Source: an uncultured Christensenella sp. | GTDB taxonomy: Bacteria; Bacillota; Clostridia; Christensenellales; Borkfalkiaceae | Length of the DNA stretch: 9,245 nt | Direction: 5' to 3' | NCBI GenBank assembly: GCA_910579585.1 | Contig: CAJTVA010000052.1 | Location: forward strand, 1 to 9,245 | Shown: positions 1 through 6,633 of the stretch, in pieces | How positions within the stretch are numbered: the first letter of the stretch is position 1 | How the letters are laid out: every line of letters begins with the position of its first letter | Notes under the pieces: generated by a model | The model's database searches: none | What the model was told of the DNA's origin: nothing | What the model saw: the letters and a program-made list of their open reading frames with translations, nothing else | Position numbers and translations under genes: made by a program

Positions 1-979
1 CTGCGCCCCCGCCTGTAACGTTCGCGATATATTCGCAGTCGCCCTTAGTCTGGCTGTCCGAATAGTTGACCGTCTTTTCATTTTCGCCCAAAGCGTAAGC
101 CGTGGTGTAGTCGCGGTGGGCTGCCGTCAAAAGCTCCCTTTCGACCTCAGGCGAAAAGCCCACGTCCATACAGCGGCGGTAAGCGTTTATGACGGTAGCA
201 AGATAGTACTCCGACTTCATTCTGCCCTCTATCTTGAACGAGCAAACTCCCGCCTTTTCAAGCTCTTTTAAGTGTGCGGACATATTCAAATCTTTGGAAT
301 TCAGAATATAGGTGCCCCTTTCGTCCTCTTCGGTATCCAACCAGCCGCTGTCCGACTTGTCGTCGTTTTTCCTAATCTGATAGTTCCAGCGGCAAGCCTG
401 AACGCACTCGCCGCGGTTCGACTCCCTGCCCGCAAGATAGTTTGATAAAAGGCACCTGCCCGAGTACGATATGCACATCGCGCCGTGTACGAAAGCTTCG
501 AGCTCCGTTTCGGGCACGAAGTCGTGAATTTCCTTTATCTCGGCAAGGGAAAGCTCGCGCGCAAGCACGACCCGCGCGGCACCCTGTTCCTGCCAGAATT
601 TTACGGCGTACTTGTTGGTGAGGTTGGCTTGCGTCGAGATATGTACCGGCAACCCGGGCGCCGACTTTCTAGCCGCGTAAAAAACCCCGCCGTCCGAAAT
701 TATGGCGGCGTCAACCCCCGCCGACTGCAAAAAGGCGAAGTAGTCCTCCATAGCGCCCATATCCGCGTTTTTTGCGAAAATATTCGCGGTAACGTAGACC
801 TTTTTGCCCAGCGAATGAGCGAACTTTACCGCCTCCGCCATTTCTTCGCGCGTGAAATTGTCGGCGAACGAACGTAGCGAAAACTCCTTGCCGCCGATAT
901 AAGCCGCGTCCGCGCCGAAGTAAAGCGCGGTTTTCAGTTTTGAAAAGTTGCCCGCAGGGGCTAATAATTCTATATTCAT
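1..979 (-). CDS. trhP: U32 family 'peptidase', probable tRNA U34 hydroxylation protein (TrhP-like), 3' end cut by window
   Basis: The visible 326 residues read through to the window edge without a stop; the C-terminus is missing. They open with ELLAPAGN and carry HISTQAN (113-119), VVLAREL (137-143), the U32 signature EAFVHGAMCISYSGRC (161-176), GECVQAC (190-196) and FKIEGRMKSEYY (248-259). Cysteines 169, 176, 192 and 196 fit the iron-sulfur ligand region of this family. Members historically called collagenase-like peptidases are now known to hydroxylate RNA: TrhP makes 5-hydroxyuridine at tRNA position 34, and RlhA modifies 23S rRNA. The adjacent trmR, which methylates that product, favours TrhP over RlhA (inference). 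It lies 110 bp downstream of trmR on the same strand, probably in the same operon. The ATG at 977-979 matches the usual family N-terminus. An in-frame GTG at 1004-1006 is an alternative start that would add nine residues; the nearest purine-rich Shine-Dalgarno-like sequence overlaps that codon, so the start is not fully settled. Confidence 0.9.
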   Translation of the reverse strand, partial: MNIELLAPAGNFSKLKTALYFGADAAYIGGKEFSLRSFADNFTREEMAEAVKFAHSLGKKVYVTANIFAKNADMGAMEDYFAFLQSAGVDAAIISDGGVFYAARKSAPGLPVHISTQANLTNKYAVKFWQEQGAARVVLARELSLAEIKEIHDFVPETELEAFVHGAMCISYSGRCLLSNYLAGRESNRGECVQACRWNYQIRKNDDKSDSGWLDTEEDERGTYILNSKDLNMSAHLKELEKAGVCSFKIEGRMKSEYYLATVINAYRRCMDVGFSPEVERELLTAAHRDYTTAYALGENEKTVNYSDSQTKGDCEYIANVTGGGA

Positions 980-1011
980 AAACTCTTTTACTTTGGCGAA
1001 CCTCACCTCTA

Positions 1012-1027
1012 CCCCTTAAGTAAGGGG
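1012..1027. repeat. 16-bp inverted repeat upstream of the U32 start
   Basis: The arms CCCCTTA and TAAGGGG are perfectly complementary around a 2-base centre. In RNA this would open to a 5-bp GC-rich stem with a 6-base loop. It sits directly upstream of the ribosome-binding region and both candidate starts of the U32 gene. It could be a translational or mRNA-processing element, or simply low-complexity sequence. Confidence 0.4.
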
Positions 1028-1038
1028 CGTGCAAGTTT

Positions 1039-1076
1039 GGGGGGGGGTTATTTTGGGGGGACAACTTGGGGGAGGG
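1039..1076 (+). other. G-quadruplex motif between trmR and the U32 gene
   Basis: The plus strand has four G-runs of 9, 6, 5 and 3 bases separated by loops of 7, 7 and 1 bases, which satisfies the canonical G3+N1-7 quadruplex pattern. It lies in the trmR-U32 gap on the template strand of the minus-strand operon, so the transcript carries the matching C-runs. The run-flanking words CAAGTT, CAACTT and CAAGTT (1032, 1062, 1077) give it a degenerate tandem-repeat look. Function is unknown; slowing of transcription or pairing of the C-runs with the G-rich leader of the U32 gene are possibilities. Confidence 0.6.
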
Positions 1077-1089
1077 CAAGTTCGGGCGG

Positions 1090-1755
1090 TTACAGTTTGA
1101 CGGACATTGCCACGCCGTTGCCTATGTCTAAAACGGTAGTCGAAAGTTCTTCGTCGTGCGTGACGGCTTCAAGATATTCTTTTACGTGCTCGACAAGCAT
1201 TTTGCGCTTTTTCGGAACCTCGGTTTCGCCCGTGACGTATCCGAAAAGAAGCACGTCGTCCGCGACGAGTACCCCGCAAGGTTTTAAAAGCGTTTTTAGT
1301 CGGGGCAGATATTTTATATACTGAACCTTTGCGCAGTCTAAAAAAATGAAGTCGAACTTGCCGTCAAGCCGTTCTATGACCTCGCCCGCGTCGCCCGAAA
1401 CCGCCGTAACCCTGTCCGAAAGCCCGAGCTTTTCAAAGTTTTCAACGGCTTTTTTATAAAAATTTTCGTCGCGTTCAACCGTAGTAAGATGCGCACGTTT
1501 GCAACTTTTCAGCATAGCCGAACCCGACACGCCGACGGCTGTGCCGAGTTCCAGAATTCTTTCGGGCTGTAAAGCCCCTATAACGGTGCATAAAAAGTTC
1601 AGCGTTTCGTCGTCGGAAACGGGTATTTCCGCCTTGAACGCGTCGCGGCGGATAGATTGAATTTCTTCGCTTATGCGCGGCTTGTTGAAGCGCGCGGTTT
1701 TGGTTTGCCGCTCTCCCTCCGCCGTGTTTTTGTGTGCGTAATTAAAATTTTGCAT
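1090..1755 (-). CDS. trmR: TrmR-like SAM-dependent O-methyltransferase (tRNA 5-hydroxyuridine methyltransferase)
   Basis: This 221-residue class I methyltransferase belongs to the caffeoyl-CoA/catechol O-methyltransferase family. SAM motif I is ILELGTAVGVSG (67-78), with the ribose-binding acidic residue at E94 in VERD. Metal-site residues are D140 in FDFIFLDCAK and D166-D167 in LVADDV. The C-terminus IGNGVAMSVKL is typical of the family. B. subtilis YrrM/TrmR transfers a methyl group to 5-hydroxyuridine at tRNA position 34, giving 5-methoxyuridine, which widens wobble decoding. The adjacent U32 gene is the expected partner, which makes TrmR much likelier than a small-molecule O-methyltransferase. 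The first 30 or so residues are a polar extension I do not recognise. The ATG at 1753-1755 has only a weak GAGAA upstream. It starts 44 bp after the rnj stop, so translation probably depends on co-transcription with rnj. Confidence 0.87.
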   Translation of the reverse strand: MQNFNYAHKNTAEGERQTKTARFNKPRISEEIQSIRRDAFKAEIPVSDDETLNFLCTVIGALQPERILELGTAVGVSGSAMLKSCKRAHLTTVERDENFYKKAVENFEKLGLSDRVTAVSGDAGEVIERLDGKFDFIFLDCAKVQYIKYLPRLKTLLKPCGVLVADDVLLFGYVTGETEVPKKRKMLVEHVKEYLEAVTHDEELSTTVLDIGNGVAMSVKL

Positions 1756-1799
1756 AGTTTCGTCGTTCTCAAAAAGCGAAAACGCAGAGAAGAGGCGTA

Positions 1800-3647
1800 T
1801 TAAAGTTCGACCACCACGGGCACAACCATAGGCGACTGCCTGGTCTTTTTCATCAAATAGTTTCTAAGCGAGCGCTTTATAGCCTTTTTAAGCTCGTTGA
1901 CGCCGTTTTTGGAGATATTCACTCCCTCGATTGCGCGGCGAATGACCTCGCGCATTTCCTTGTTATAGTCGTGATGGAAGTCGAAAACGAACCCGCGGGA
2001 GTTTATGGCGGGCTCGCCCACCACTTCGCCGCCCGAAACCGCGACCGAAACTATGAACAGCCCCTCTTCCGAAAGCTGGCGCCTGTCCTCTATTACCGTG
2101 CTCTGCTTCTCGTCCTCTATGCCCTCGCCGTCGATTAAGCGTGAGCCCGCGGGCACGCTGCCCGCTTTTTTCATTCCGTTCGAGGTAAGCTCGATACAGT
2201 CGCCGATGTCGGGGATAATTACCCTGTAATCGGGAAGCCCGAGTTCTTCGGAAAGCTGAGCGTGTTTTTTGAGGTGCCTGTATTCGCCGTGAACGGGTAT
2301 AAAATACTTCGGCTTTAAAAGCGTGTGCATAATTTTATGCTCTTCACGGCAGGCGTGACCCGAAACGTGCACGTTTTCAAGACTTTCGTAAACGACGTTC
2401 GCCCCAAGCTTATAGAGGTTGTTTATAACGCGGTAAACGAGCTTTTCGTTACCGGGAATGGGCGACGCGGAAATAATAACCGTATCGTTCGCGCCGACGG
2501 TGACGGACGGATTGTCGCCGTTCGCCATACGCGTAAGCGCGCTCATCGGCTCGCCCTGACTGCCCGTCGAAACGACGATAATTTCGCTGTCAAGCATATT
2601 CTTTATCTTCGAAACGTCAACCAAAACGTCGCGCGGGACGGTGATTTCGCCAATCTTTTCCGCCGCTTCCACGACGTTTAGCATACTCCTGCCCGAAAGC
2701 GCGACTTTGCGTCCGTATTTTACGGCGAGGTCGATTATCTGTTGAAGCCTGTGAACGTTTGAAGCGAACGTCGCGACGATAATTCTCTTTTTGAAGTTCT
2801 CCGCAAACAGCCTGTCAAGGGTCGTGCCGACGACCGTTTCGCTCATAGTATATCCCGCGCGCTCGATATTCGTGCTTTCGCCCATGTAAAGCAGTACGCC
2901 CGAAGCGCCGATTTCGGATATCGTCTTTAAATCGATAGGTTCGCCCGCTACGGGGGTCAGGTCGATTTTGTAGTCGCCGCTGTGGAAAATCACGCCCTGC
3001 GGGGTATCTATCGCGAATGCGAGCGAGCCCGCTATCGAGTGGTTGACGTTTATCGTGCGCACTTTGAAACAGCCGAGCTGTATAGTCTGGTCGGGCGTAA
3101 CGGTGATTTCCTTGACGTCGTTTAAGCGGTGCTCGCGAAGTTTGTTGTCGACGAGCGCAAGGGTCAGCTTGGTGCCGATGACGGGCACTTTCAGCTCTTT
3201 TAAAAGGTAGGGCACTCCGCCGATGTGGTCCTCGTGTCCGTGCGTTAAAATAAGCCCGCGCACTTTCTTCGCGTTATCGAGTAAATATGTCAAATCGGGG
3301 ACTATAAGGTCGAAACCGGGGGTTTCCTCCGTGGGGAAAATCGCGCCCGCATCGATAATTATTATATCGTTGCCGCACTCTAGCGCGGTCATATTTTTGC
3401 CGATTTCTCCGACGCCGCCCAAAAATACTATCTTTACGGGCGGTTTGCGGTTTTTGCCTTTCGCCCTGTTCGCGTTCTTGTCGTTCTGTCTTTTACGGTT
3501 GTTGTCGTTAATTTTTTGCGCGCCGTCTTTAACTTCGTTTCTTCCTTTGTCCGTTCTCTTCTGCGGCTTGTCCGCCGTATCGCCCCGACCGCGCGGGGGG
3601 CGCTTTCTTTGCAGCTTTACTGCCTGTTTCCTGTTTTCGTTTTCCAA
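1800..3647 (-). CDS. rnj: Ribonuclease J (metallo-beta-lactamase/beta-CASP RNase)
   Basis: RNase J is the cytoplasmic 5'-3' exonuclease and endonuclease central to mRNA decay and rRNA maturation in Bacillota. The metallo-beta-lactamase signature HGHEDH is at 136-141, the following metal ligand H203 is in VNHS, and D225 is in HSGD. The beta-CASP motifs STGSQGEP (360-367) and HVSGHA (427-432) are present, then PVHGEYRHL (451-459) and the usual C-terminal domain. At 615 residues it is about 60 longer than B. subtilis RNase J1 because of a lysine/arginine-rich, low-complexity N-terminus (about residues 6-70). Such basic tails occur in some RNase J proteins and may bind RNA (inference). The start is TTG at 3645-3647, chosen because GGAG lies 8 bases upstream; the first internal Met is residue 86, inside the catalytic domain. 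It begins a new unit after the terminator of the upstream gene and probably drives trmR and the U32 gene. I could not find a convincing promoter in the 127-bp gap. Confidence 0.96.
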   Translation of the reverse strand: MENENRKQAVKLQRKRPPRGRGDTADKPQKRTDKGRNEVKDGAQKINDNNRKRQNDKNANRAKGKNRKPPVKIVFLGGVGEIGKNMTALECGNDIIIIDAGAIFPTEETPGFDLIVPDLTYLLDNAKKVRGLILTHGHEDHIGGVPYLLKELKVPVIGTKLTLALVDNKLREHRLNDVKEITVTPDQTIQLGCFKVRTINVNHSIAGSLAFAIDTPQGVIFHSGDYKIDLTPVAGEPIDLKTISEIGASGVLLYMGESTNIERAGYTMSETVVGTTLDRLFAENFKKRIIVATFASNVHRLQQIIDLAVKYGRKVALSGRSMLNVVEAAEKIGEITVPRDVLVDVSKIKNMLDSEIIVVSTGSQGEPMSALTRMANGDNPSVTVGANDTVIISASPIPGNEKLVYRVINNLYKLGANVVYESLENVHVSGHACREEHKIMHTLLKPKYFIPVHGEYRHLKKHAQLSEELGLPDYRVIIPDIGDCIELTSNGMKKAGSVPAGSRLIDGEGIEDEKQSTVIEDRRQLSEEGLFIVSVAVSGGEVVGEPAINSRGFVFDFHHDYNKEMREVIRRAIEGVNISKNGVNELKKAIKRSLRNYLMKKTRQSPMVVPVVVEL

Positions 3648-3655
3648 TTAATTTG

Positions 3656-3659
3656 CTCC
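3656..3659 (-). promoter_or_regulatory. Shine-Dalgarno deciding the TTG start of rnj
   Basis: GGAG lies 8 bases before TTG in the rnj leader (minus strand). No in-frame ATG occurs before the catalytic domain, so this site fixes the non-AUG start and confirms that the basic N-terminal extension is translated. Confidence 0.75.
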
Positions 3660-3741
3660 GATATTTTTAATTCATATATTTATGTACATTTTGGGGCGCT
3701 TTTAAGCCCGCCGAACGCAGTTTTGCGCATTTTAATGAAGA

Positions 3742-3764
3742 GGGGGTTGATGTGTTCAACCCCC
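3742..3764 (-). terminator. Intrinsic terminator after the 807-residue protein gene
   Basis: A perfect 9-bp stem, GGGGGTTGA with TCAACCCCC, closes a 5-base loop 10 bases after the stop codon of the repeat-protein gene. The tract after it on the minus strand (TCTTCATTAAAA) is T-rich but interrupted, so termination may be incomplete and some read-through into rnj is possible. Confidence 0.65.
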
Positions 3765-3774
3765 CGCTCATTAG

Positions 3775-6198
3775 TTATTTATCTTTTTTAACGTCTTTAA
3801 CAAGACCGTCGTCGATTAACTCTTCCATAGTTTCGTACGGATACATTGCCGCATAGTCACGTTTGGGAACGTTTCTCTTGACGCCGTCGCGCTTTTCAAG
3901 CATAAGGTCTACAAGCCTTACCGCTTTCTTAACGCCGCGGGGGCTTTTAATCTTAATCATTGTAGGCGTGCCGTGCAAAGATTTATTGTCTGATACGTCT
4001 TTGTGGTGGTATACGGAATATTCGAGTTCGGCAGGGTCGAGCGCCATATAAAGCACAAGCGTCTTGCCGCGGATTTTGAAGCGGGCAATCGTTTCTCTGC
4101 CCTTATGGAAGCGCTCTGCACCCCAAGCGATGTTGGAGTTTACCTTGCGGTAACTTAGAAGAGCCGTTCTCACTTCACCGTAATAGTTTTTAACGTCGTC
4201 GGATGATTGGATGATTCTTGCAATATAGCTACGGTTGTAACGCATCATATTCGCGAAGTCTACGCCGTTTTCGCTTTCTTCGCCGTCTGCGTCGGAACCG
4301 TCAGCTTCTGCGTCGTCATCGTCTTCCGAACCGTTTACGATGACGACTTCCTGTGGGGGAAGCGTATCCTCCTCGGGGGCAGGCTCGACCTGCTCTTCCA
4401 CAACCTCTTCTTCAAGTACTTCGGGTTCTTCTGTATACTCTTCCTGAATAACGTTGCTTACCGTCACGAGTTCTTCCGCTTCTTCCTCGGCGGGTTCCTC
4501 TTCGGAGATGGGTTCGGTTACGGTTTCTTCAACCGTCTCTTCAACGGGCGACTGAACTATGACGTTCTGGACTACGTTGAGATTGAGAAGTATTTCTTTT
4601 ATTTCGGCGATTTCCCTGTCAATGGCATTAAACCGCTCGTCGTTGGTTTCGTATACTTTTTCGCTTACGCTGTCGGACATTCTCGCAACGCCGTCGTCGT
4701 CCATAACGATTTCATAGTCGTTATTCTGTTGCGCTTCGATTATCCTGTTTGCAACTGCGTTCGAAATTTCTTCGCTGTCTACCGTCGCCGCGGGCATCGA
4801 GCTTATAACCTGCTCGGCAACCTTGTCTGCGATTTCGTCGGTATCGAACTCGGGGAGGTAGTTGGAAAGCGCTGCCGCCGCTTTGTCGGCAATGGCTTCT
4901 TCGTTCACGCCTGCAACCGTTATCTTCTCGCTTATGCGCGCCGCCATATCGTCGTAGTCGGGCTCTTCCTCTTCCGCCATAGCTATGCGTATCTTTTCGG
5001 CAACCGCGGAAGCGATGCTTTCATAGTCGAGCCTTTCGATAATTTCTTTGGAGATTGACGCGCAACCTTCGTCGTCTACGATAATTTCAAAATCTTCGGG
5101 TTTGAGCGAACCTACTTTCAGCGCGATTGCGTCCGCAAGCTCGTCTTCGTTAATTTCGTAATGTGCAGGGGAGTCGGAAACTGCCGCCGCAGTGAAGTTG
5201 TGAACTTCGGGTATTTCGATTTTTTGTGCTACTTTGTCTGCAAGGAAATCGTAGTCGATGTCGCCTGCGGGTACGGAGCCGAGCTTTTCGGCTACGAGGT
5301 CTGCTATCGTCGCGCTGTCGATTTCCGCGGTGATTTCGGGGAGGGAAATCTGTTCTACAACCTTAGAAGCGATGTAATCGGCTGAAACGTCCTGCGCCGC
5401 GGGAAGAACGATTTGTTCCGCAACTTTCGAAGCGATGTAGTCCGCCGAAACAACTTCCTGTGCGGGCAGGCGGGAAGCAAGCTTATCCGCAAGGTAGTCG
5501 TAATCGAAGTTGCGCTCCGCAACCGACACGTTGACGGGCAACGGCGTTGCGGACGTCGCCGCGATTTCCTGAACGGGCATACGGCTTGCAAGCTTGTCGG
5601 CAAGCAGGTCGTAGTCGAGTTCCTGCTGAACGGGCGGCGCGTCCTGTATAGGCAACCTCGCAATCAGCTTATCGACCAGAAGGTCGTAGTCGAGCTCGTC
5701 GCGGACGGGTGCGTATACGGGCACCGCCGTACCCTCGACCGAACGGACTTCGGGCACGGGCATCTTTTCCGCAATCTTCTCGGCAAGATAGTCGTAATCG
5801 ACCTCGACCGTCTGGGGAACGGGTTCGGCAGCCGCCGCGCATTCCGTCGCGACGACGGTTCCGCCGGCAAGCGCCGCTTTAAGTTCCTGTATCTGTTCGG
5901 AAAGCGTCGAGAAGATGTTTTCGCTCTGCATAGCGAGGAACTTCATTTCCTGCTTTAACGAATCGTAATCTTTCTGGACGGAGCCTGTAAGGTCCTCGCC
6001 GAAGTCGATGACCTGATTTATCTCTTTTCTGGATTCGGCAATCTGCTCCAAAGCCGTCTTCAATCTGGAATTGGTCAGCTTGGATTGTGAAAGGACTTCT
6101 TCCTGCTTAGCGGACAAATCTCTCTGCCGTTGCAGAATTAAGTCAGCTTTCTTGGGCGCCTGAACCTGATTTGACGTGTTCACGTTTTTATCAGCCAT
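3775..6198 (-). CDS. Uncharacterised modular repeat protein: coiled coil, about 14 short helical repeats, acidic linker, basic C-terminal domain
   Basis: I do not recognise a named family. The 807 residues have no signal peptide or membrane segment, so a cytoplasmic location is likely. Residues 20-110 are Gln/Glu/Leu-rich and coiled-coil-like. Residues 134-491 hold about 14 copies of an 18-residue unit, consensus DYDYLADKLAxRLPxQEV, predicted helical. A second motif, EIIVDDEGCASIS or EIVMDDDGVARMS, occurs at 371-383 and 496-508. Residues 551-645 are an acidic Glu/Asp-rich linker. Residues 648-770 form a compact, Arg/Lys-rich domain (RYNRSYIARIIQS, YYGEVRTALLSY, IRGKTLVLYMALDP). From memory, similar C-terminal domains occur in hypothetical proteins of gut Clostridia, without a function I can name. 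The ATG has GAGGTG five bases upstream. It is a single-gene unit with its own promoter and terminator. A scaffold or cytoskeleton-like role would suit the architecture, but nothing here proves it. Confidence 0.9.
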   Translation of the reverse strand: MADKNVNTSNQVQAPKKADLILQRQRDLSAKQEEVLSQSKLTNSRLKTALEQIAESRKEINQVIDFGEDLTGSVQKDYDSLKQEMKFLAMQSENIFSTLSEQIQELKAALAGGTVVATECAAAAEPVPQTVEVDYDYLAEKIAEKMPVPEVRSVEGTAVPVYAPVRDELDYDLLVDKLIARLPIQDAPPVQQELDYDLLADKLASRMPVQEIAATSATPLPVNVSVAERNFDYDYLADKLASRLPAQEVVSADYIASKVAEQIVLPAAQDVSADYIASKVVEQISLPEITAEIDSATIADLVAEKLGSVPAGDIDYDFLADKVAQKIEIPEVHNFTAAAVSDSPAHYEINEDELADAIALKVGSLKPEDFEIIVDDEGCASISKEIIERLDYESIASAVAEKIRIAMAEEEEPDYDDMAARISEKITVAGVNEEAIADKAAAALSNYLPEFDTDEIADKVAEQVISSMPAATVDSEEISNAVANRIIEAQQNNDYEIVMDDDGVARMSDSVSEKVYETNDERFNAIDREIAEIKEILLNLNVVQNVIVQSPVEETVEETVTEPISEEEPAEEEAEELVTVSNVIQEEYTEEPEVLEEEVVEEQVEPAPEEDTLPPQEVVIVNGSEDDDDAEADGSDADGEESENGVDFANMMRYNRSYIARIIQSSDDVKNYYGEVRTALLSYRKVNSNIAWGAERFHKGRETIARFKIRGKTLVLYMALDPAELEYSVYHHKDVSDNKSLHGTPTMIKIKSPRGVKKAVRLVDLMLEKRDGVKRNVPKRDYAAMYPYETMEELIDDGLVKDVKKDK
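4726..5799 (-). repeat. Coding tandem repeat array (about 14 x 18 residues) in the 807-residue protein
   Basis: Units begin near residues 134, 170, 195, 232, 251, 272, 294, 315, 350, 391, 414, 432, 452 and 474. The core is [DS]-[YA]-x-x-[LI]-A-[DES]-K-[LVI]-A followed by a basic or polar pair and a hydrophobic-Pro ending. Spacers vary from 0 to about 25 residues. Copies 195-212 and 232-249 are nearly identical, as are 251-268 and 272-289, which suggests recent local duplication. Later copies (from 350) are more diverged. Confidence 0.8.
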
Positions 6199-6254
6199 AT
6201 TTACACCTCATTTGAGCTTTTTAATCGTTGAAACTACCTCTTTTAAGGCTTTCT

Positions 6255-6290
6255 ATTTAATAGTTTACACTATTATTTGTAAAAAGTAAA
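6255..6290 (-). promoter_or_regulatory. Probable sigma-A promoter of the repeat-protein gene
   Basis: Two registers fit the minus strand. One is TTTACA (6278-6283), 17 bases, TTAAAT (6255-6260). The other is TTTACT (6285-6290), 17 bases, TAAACT (6262-6267). Either places transcription start 45-60 bases before the ATG. The surrounding sequence is very AT-rich, so chance matches are easy. Confidence 0.5.
6258..6275. repeat. 18-bp palindrome over the repeat-protein promoter
   Basis: Arms TAATAGT and ACTATTA are perfectly complementary around a 4-base centre. The palindrome overlaps both candidate -10 elements of the 807-residue protein gene, the usual position of a repressor operator. No regulator is identified; the nearby dual-XRE protein is one candidate. 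Confidence 0.45.
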
Positions 6291-6557
6291 ATAAACGAGT
6301 CGGTTTTTTTCATTTATTTTTAATTTTTTTTGCGTTATTTAAGGCATATATGGGGGTTAACGCTTCCCGCACCTACCTCGAAGCCCCCGCCTTATCTTGA
6401 CGGAATTTTGTGAATTTACAAGCGTTTTTTGTTAAAAAAAGCCCTGCAAACGGCTATTTTAACGCTTTTTTGTTAATTTTTAACGCTATTTTAGGGAACG
6501 GAGTGCACTTCTACGCTTACCGCCGCCCCCTTTTACGTTTTTTACATAAATTTCCAT
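6291..6557. other. AT-rich intergenic stretch between divergent genes, no gene seen
   Basis: This is the core of the 435-bp gap between the repeat-protein gene and the XRE regulator. It has long T-runs, three copies of TTAACGCT (6357-6364, 6459-6466, 6480-6487; the last two 21 bp apart) and one inverted AGCGTT (6421-6426). A reading frame from 6410 to 6616 lacks a ribosome-binding site and runs through the regulator's promoter, so I do not call it a gene. Confidence 0.6.
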
Positions 6558-6587
6558 TTGACAAACCGCCCCGTTATCAGCTAAACT
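6558..6587 (+). promoter_or_regulatory. Sigma-A promoter of the dual-XRE regulator
   Basis: A perfect -35 TTGACA (6558-6563) is followed after 18 bases by TAAACT (6582-6587), a 4/6 match to the -10 consensus. Transcription would start near 6594, in the centre of the 28-bp palindrome and about 40 bases before the ATG. Confidence 0.7.
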
Positions 6588-6607
6588 TGTATATATACAA
6601 GTTTAGC
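6580..6607. promoter_or_regulatory. Perfect 28-bp palindrome, probable autoregulatory operator
   Basis: Both 14-base halves (GCTAAACTTGTATA and its complement TATACAAGTTTAGC) match without mismatch or spacer. It covers the -10 and expected transcription start of the XRE gene, so a bound protein would block RNA polymerase. The position and symmetry fit autorepression by the encoded XRE protein (inference). In RNA the same sequence could fold as a hairpin in the leader. Confidence 0.7.
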
Positions 6608-6633
6608 GGGTATTAAAAGGAGTAAACGGAAAA

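Noticed and set aside
711..1079. 122-residue minus-strand reading frame overlapping the U32 gene
   Set aside because: It is a shifted frame of the U32 gene whose Arg/Gly-rich start comes from the C-rich tract; the true frame carries the U32 signature.
4207..5058. 283-residue plus-strand reading frame
   Set aside because: It is antisense to the repeat-protein gene. Its Phe/Tyr/Val-rich composition is the mirror of the acidic repeat codons, and it has no ribosome-binding site.
5413..5958. 181-residue plus-strand reading frame
   Set aside because: It is the antisense shadow of the tandem repeat array; its apparent repetition comes from the real gene.
6410..6616. 68-residue plus-strand reading frame
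   Set aside because: It has a GTG start without a ribosome-binding site in AT-rich DNA, and it runs through the promoter and palindrome of the XRE gene.
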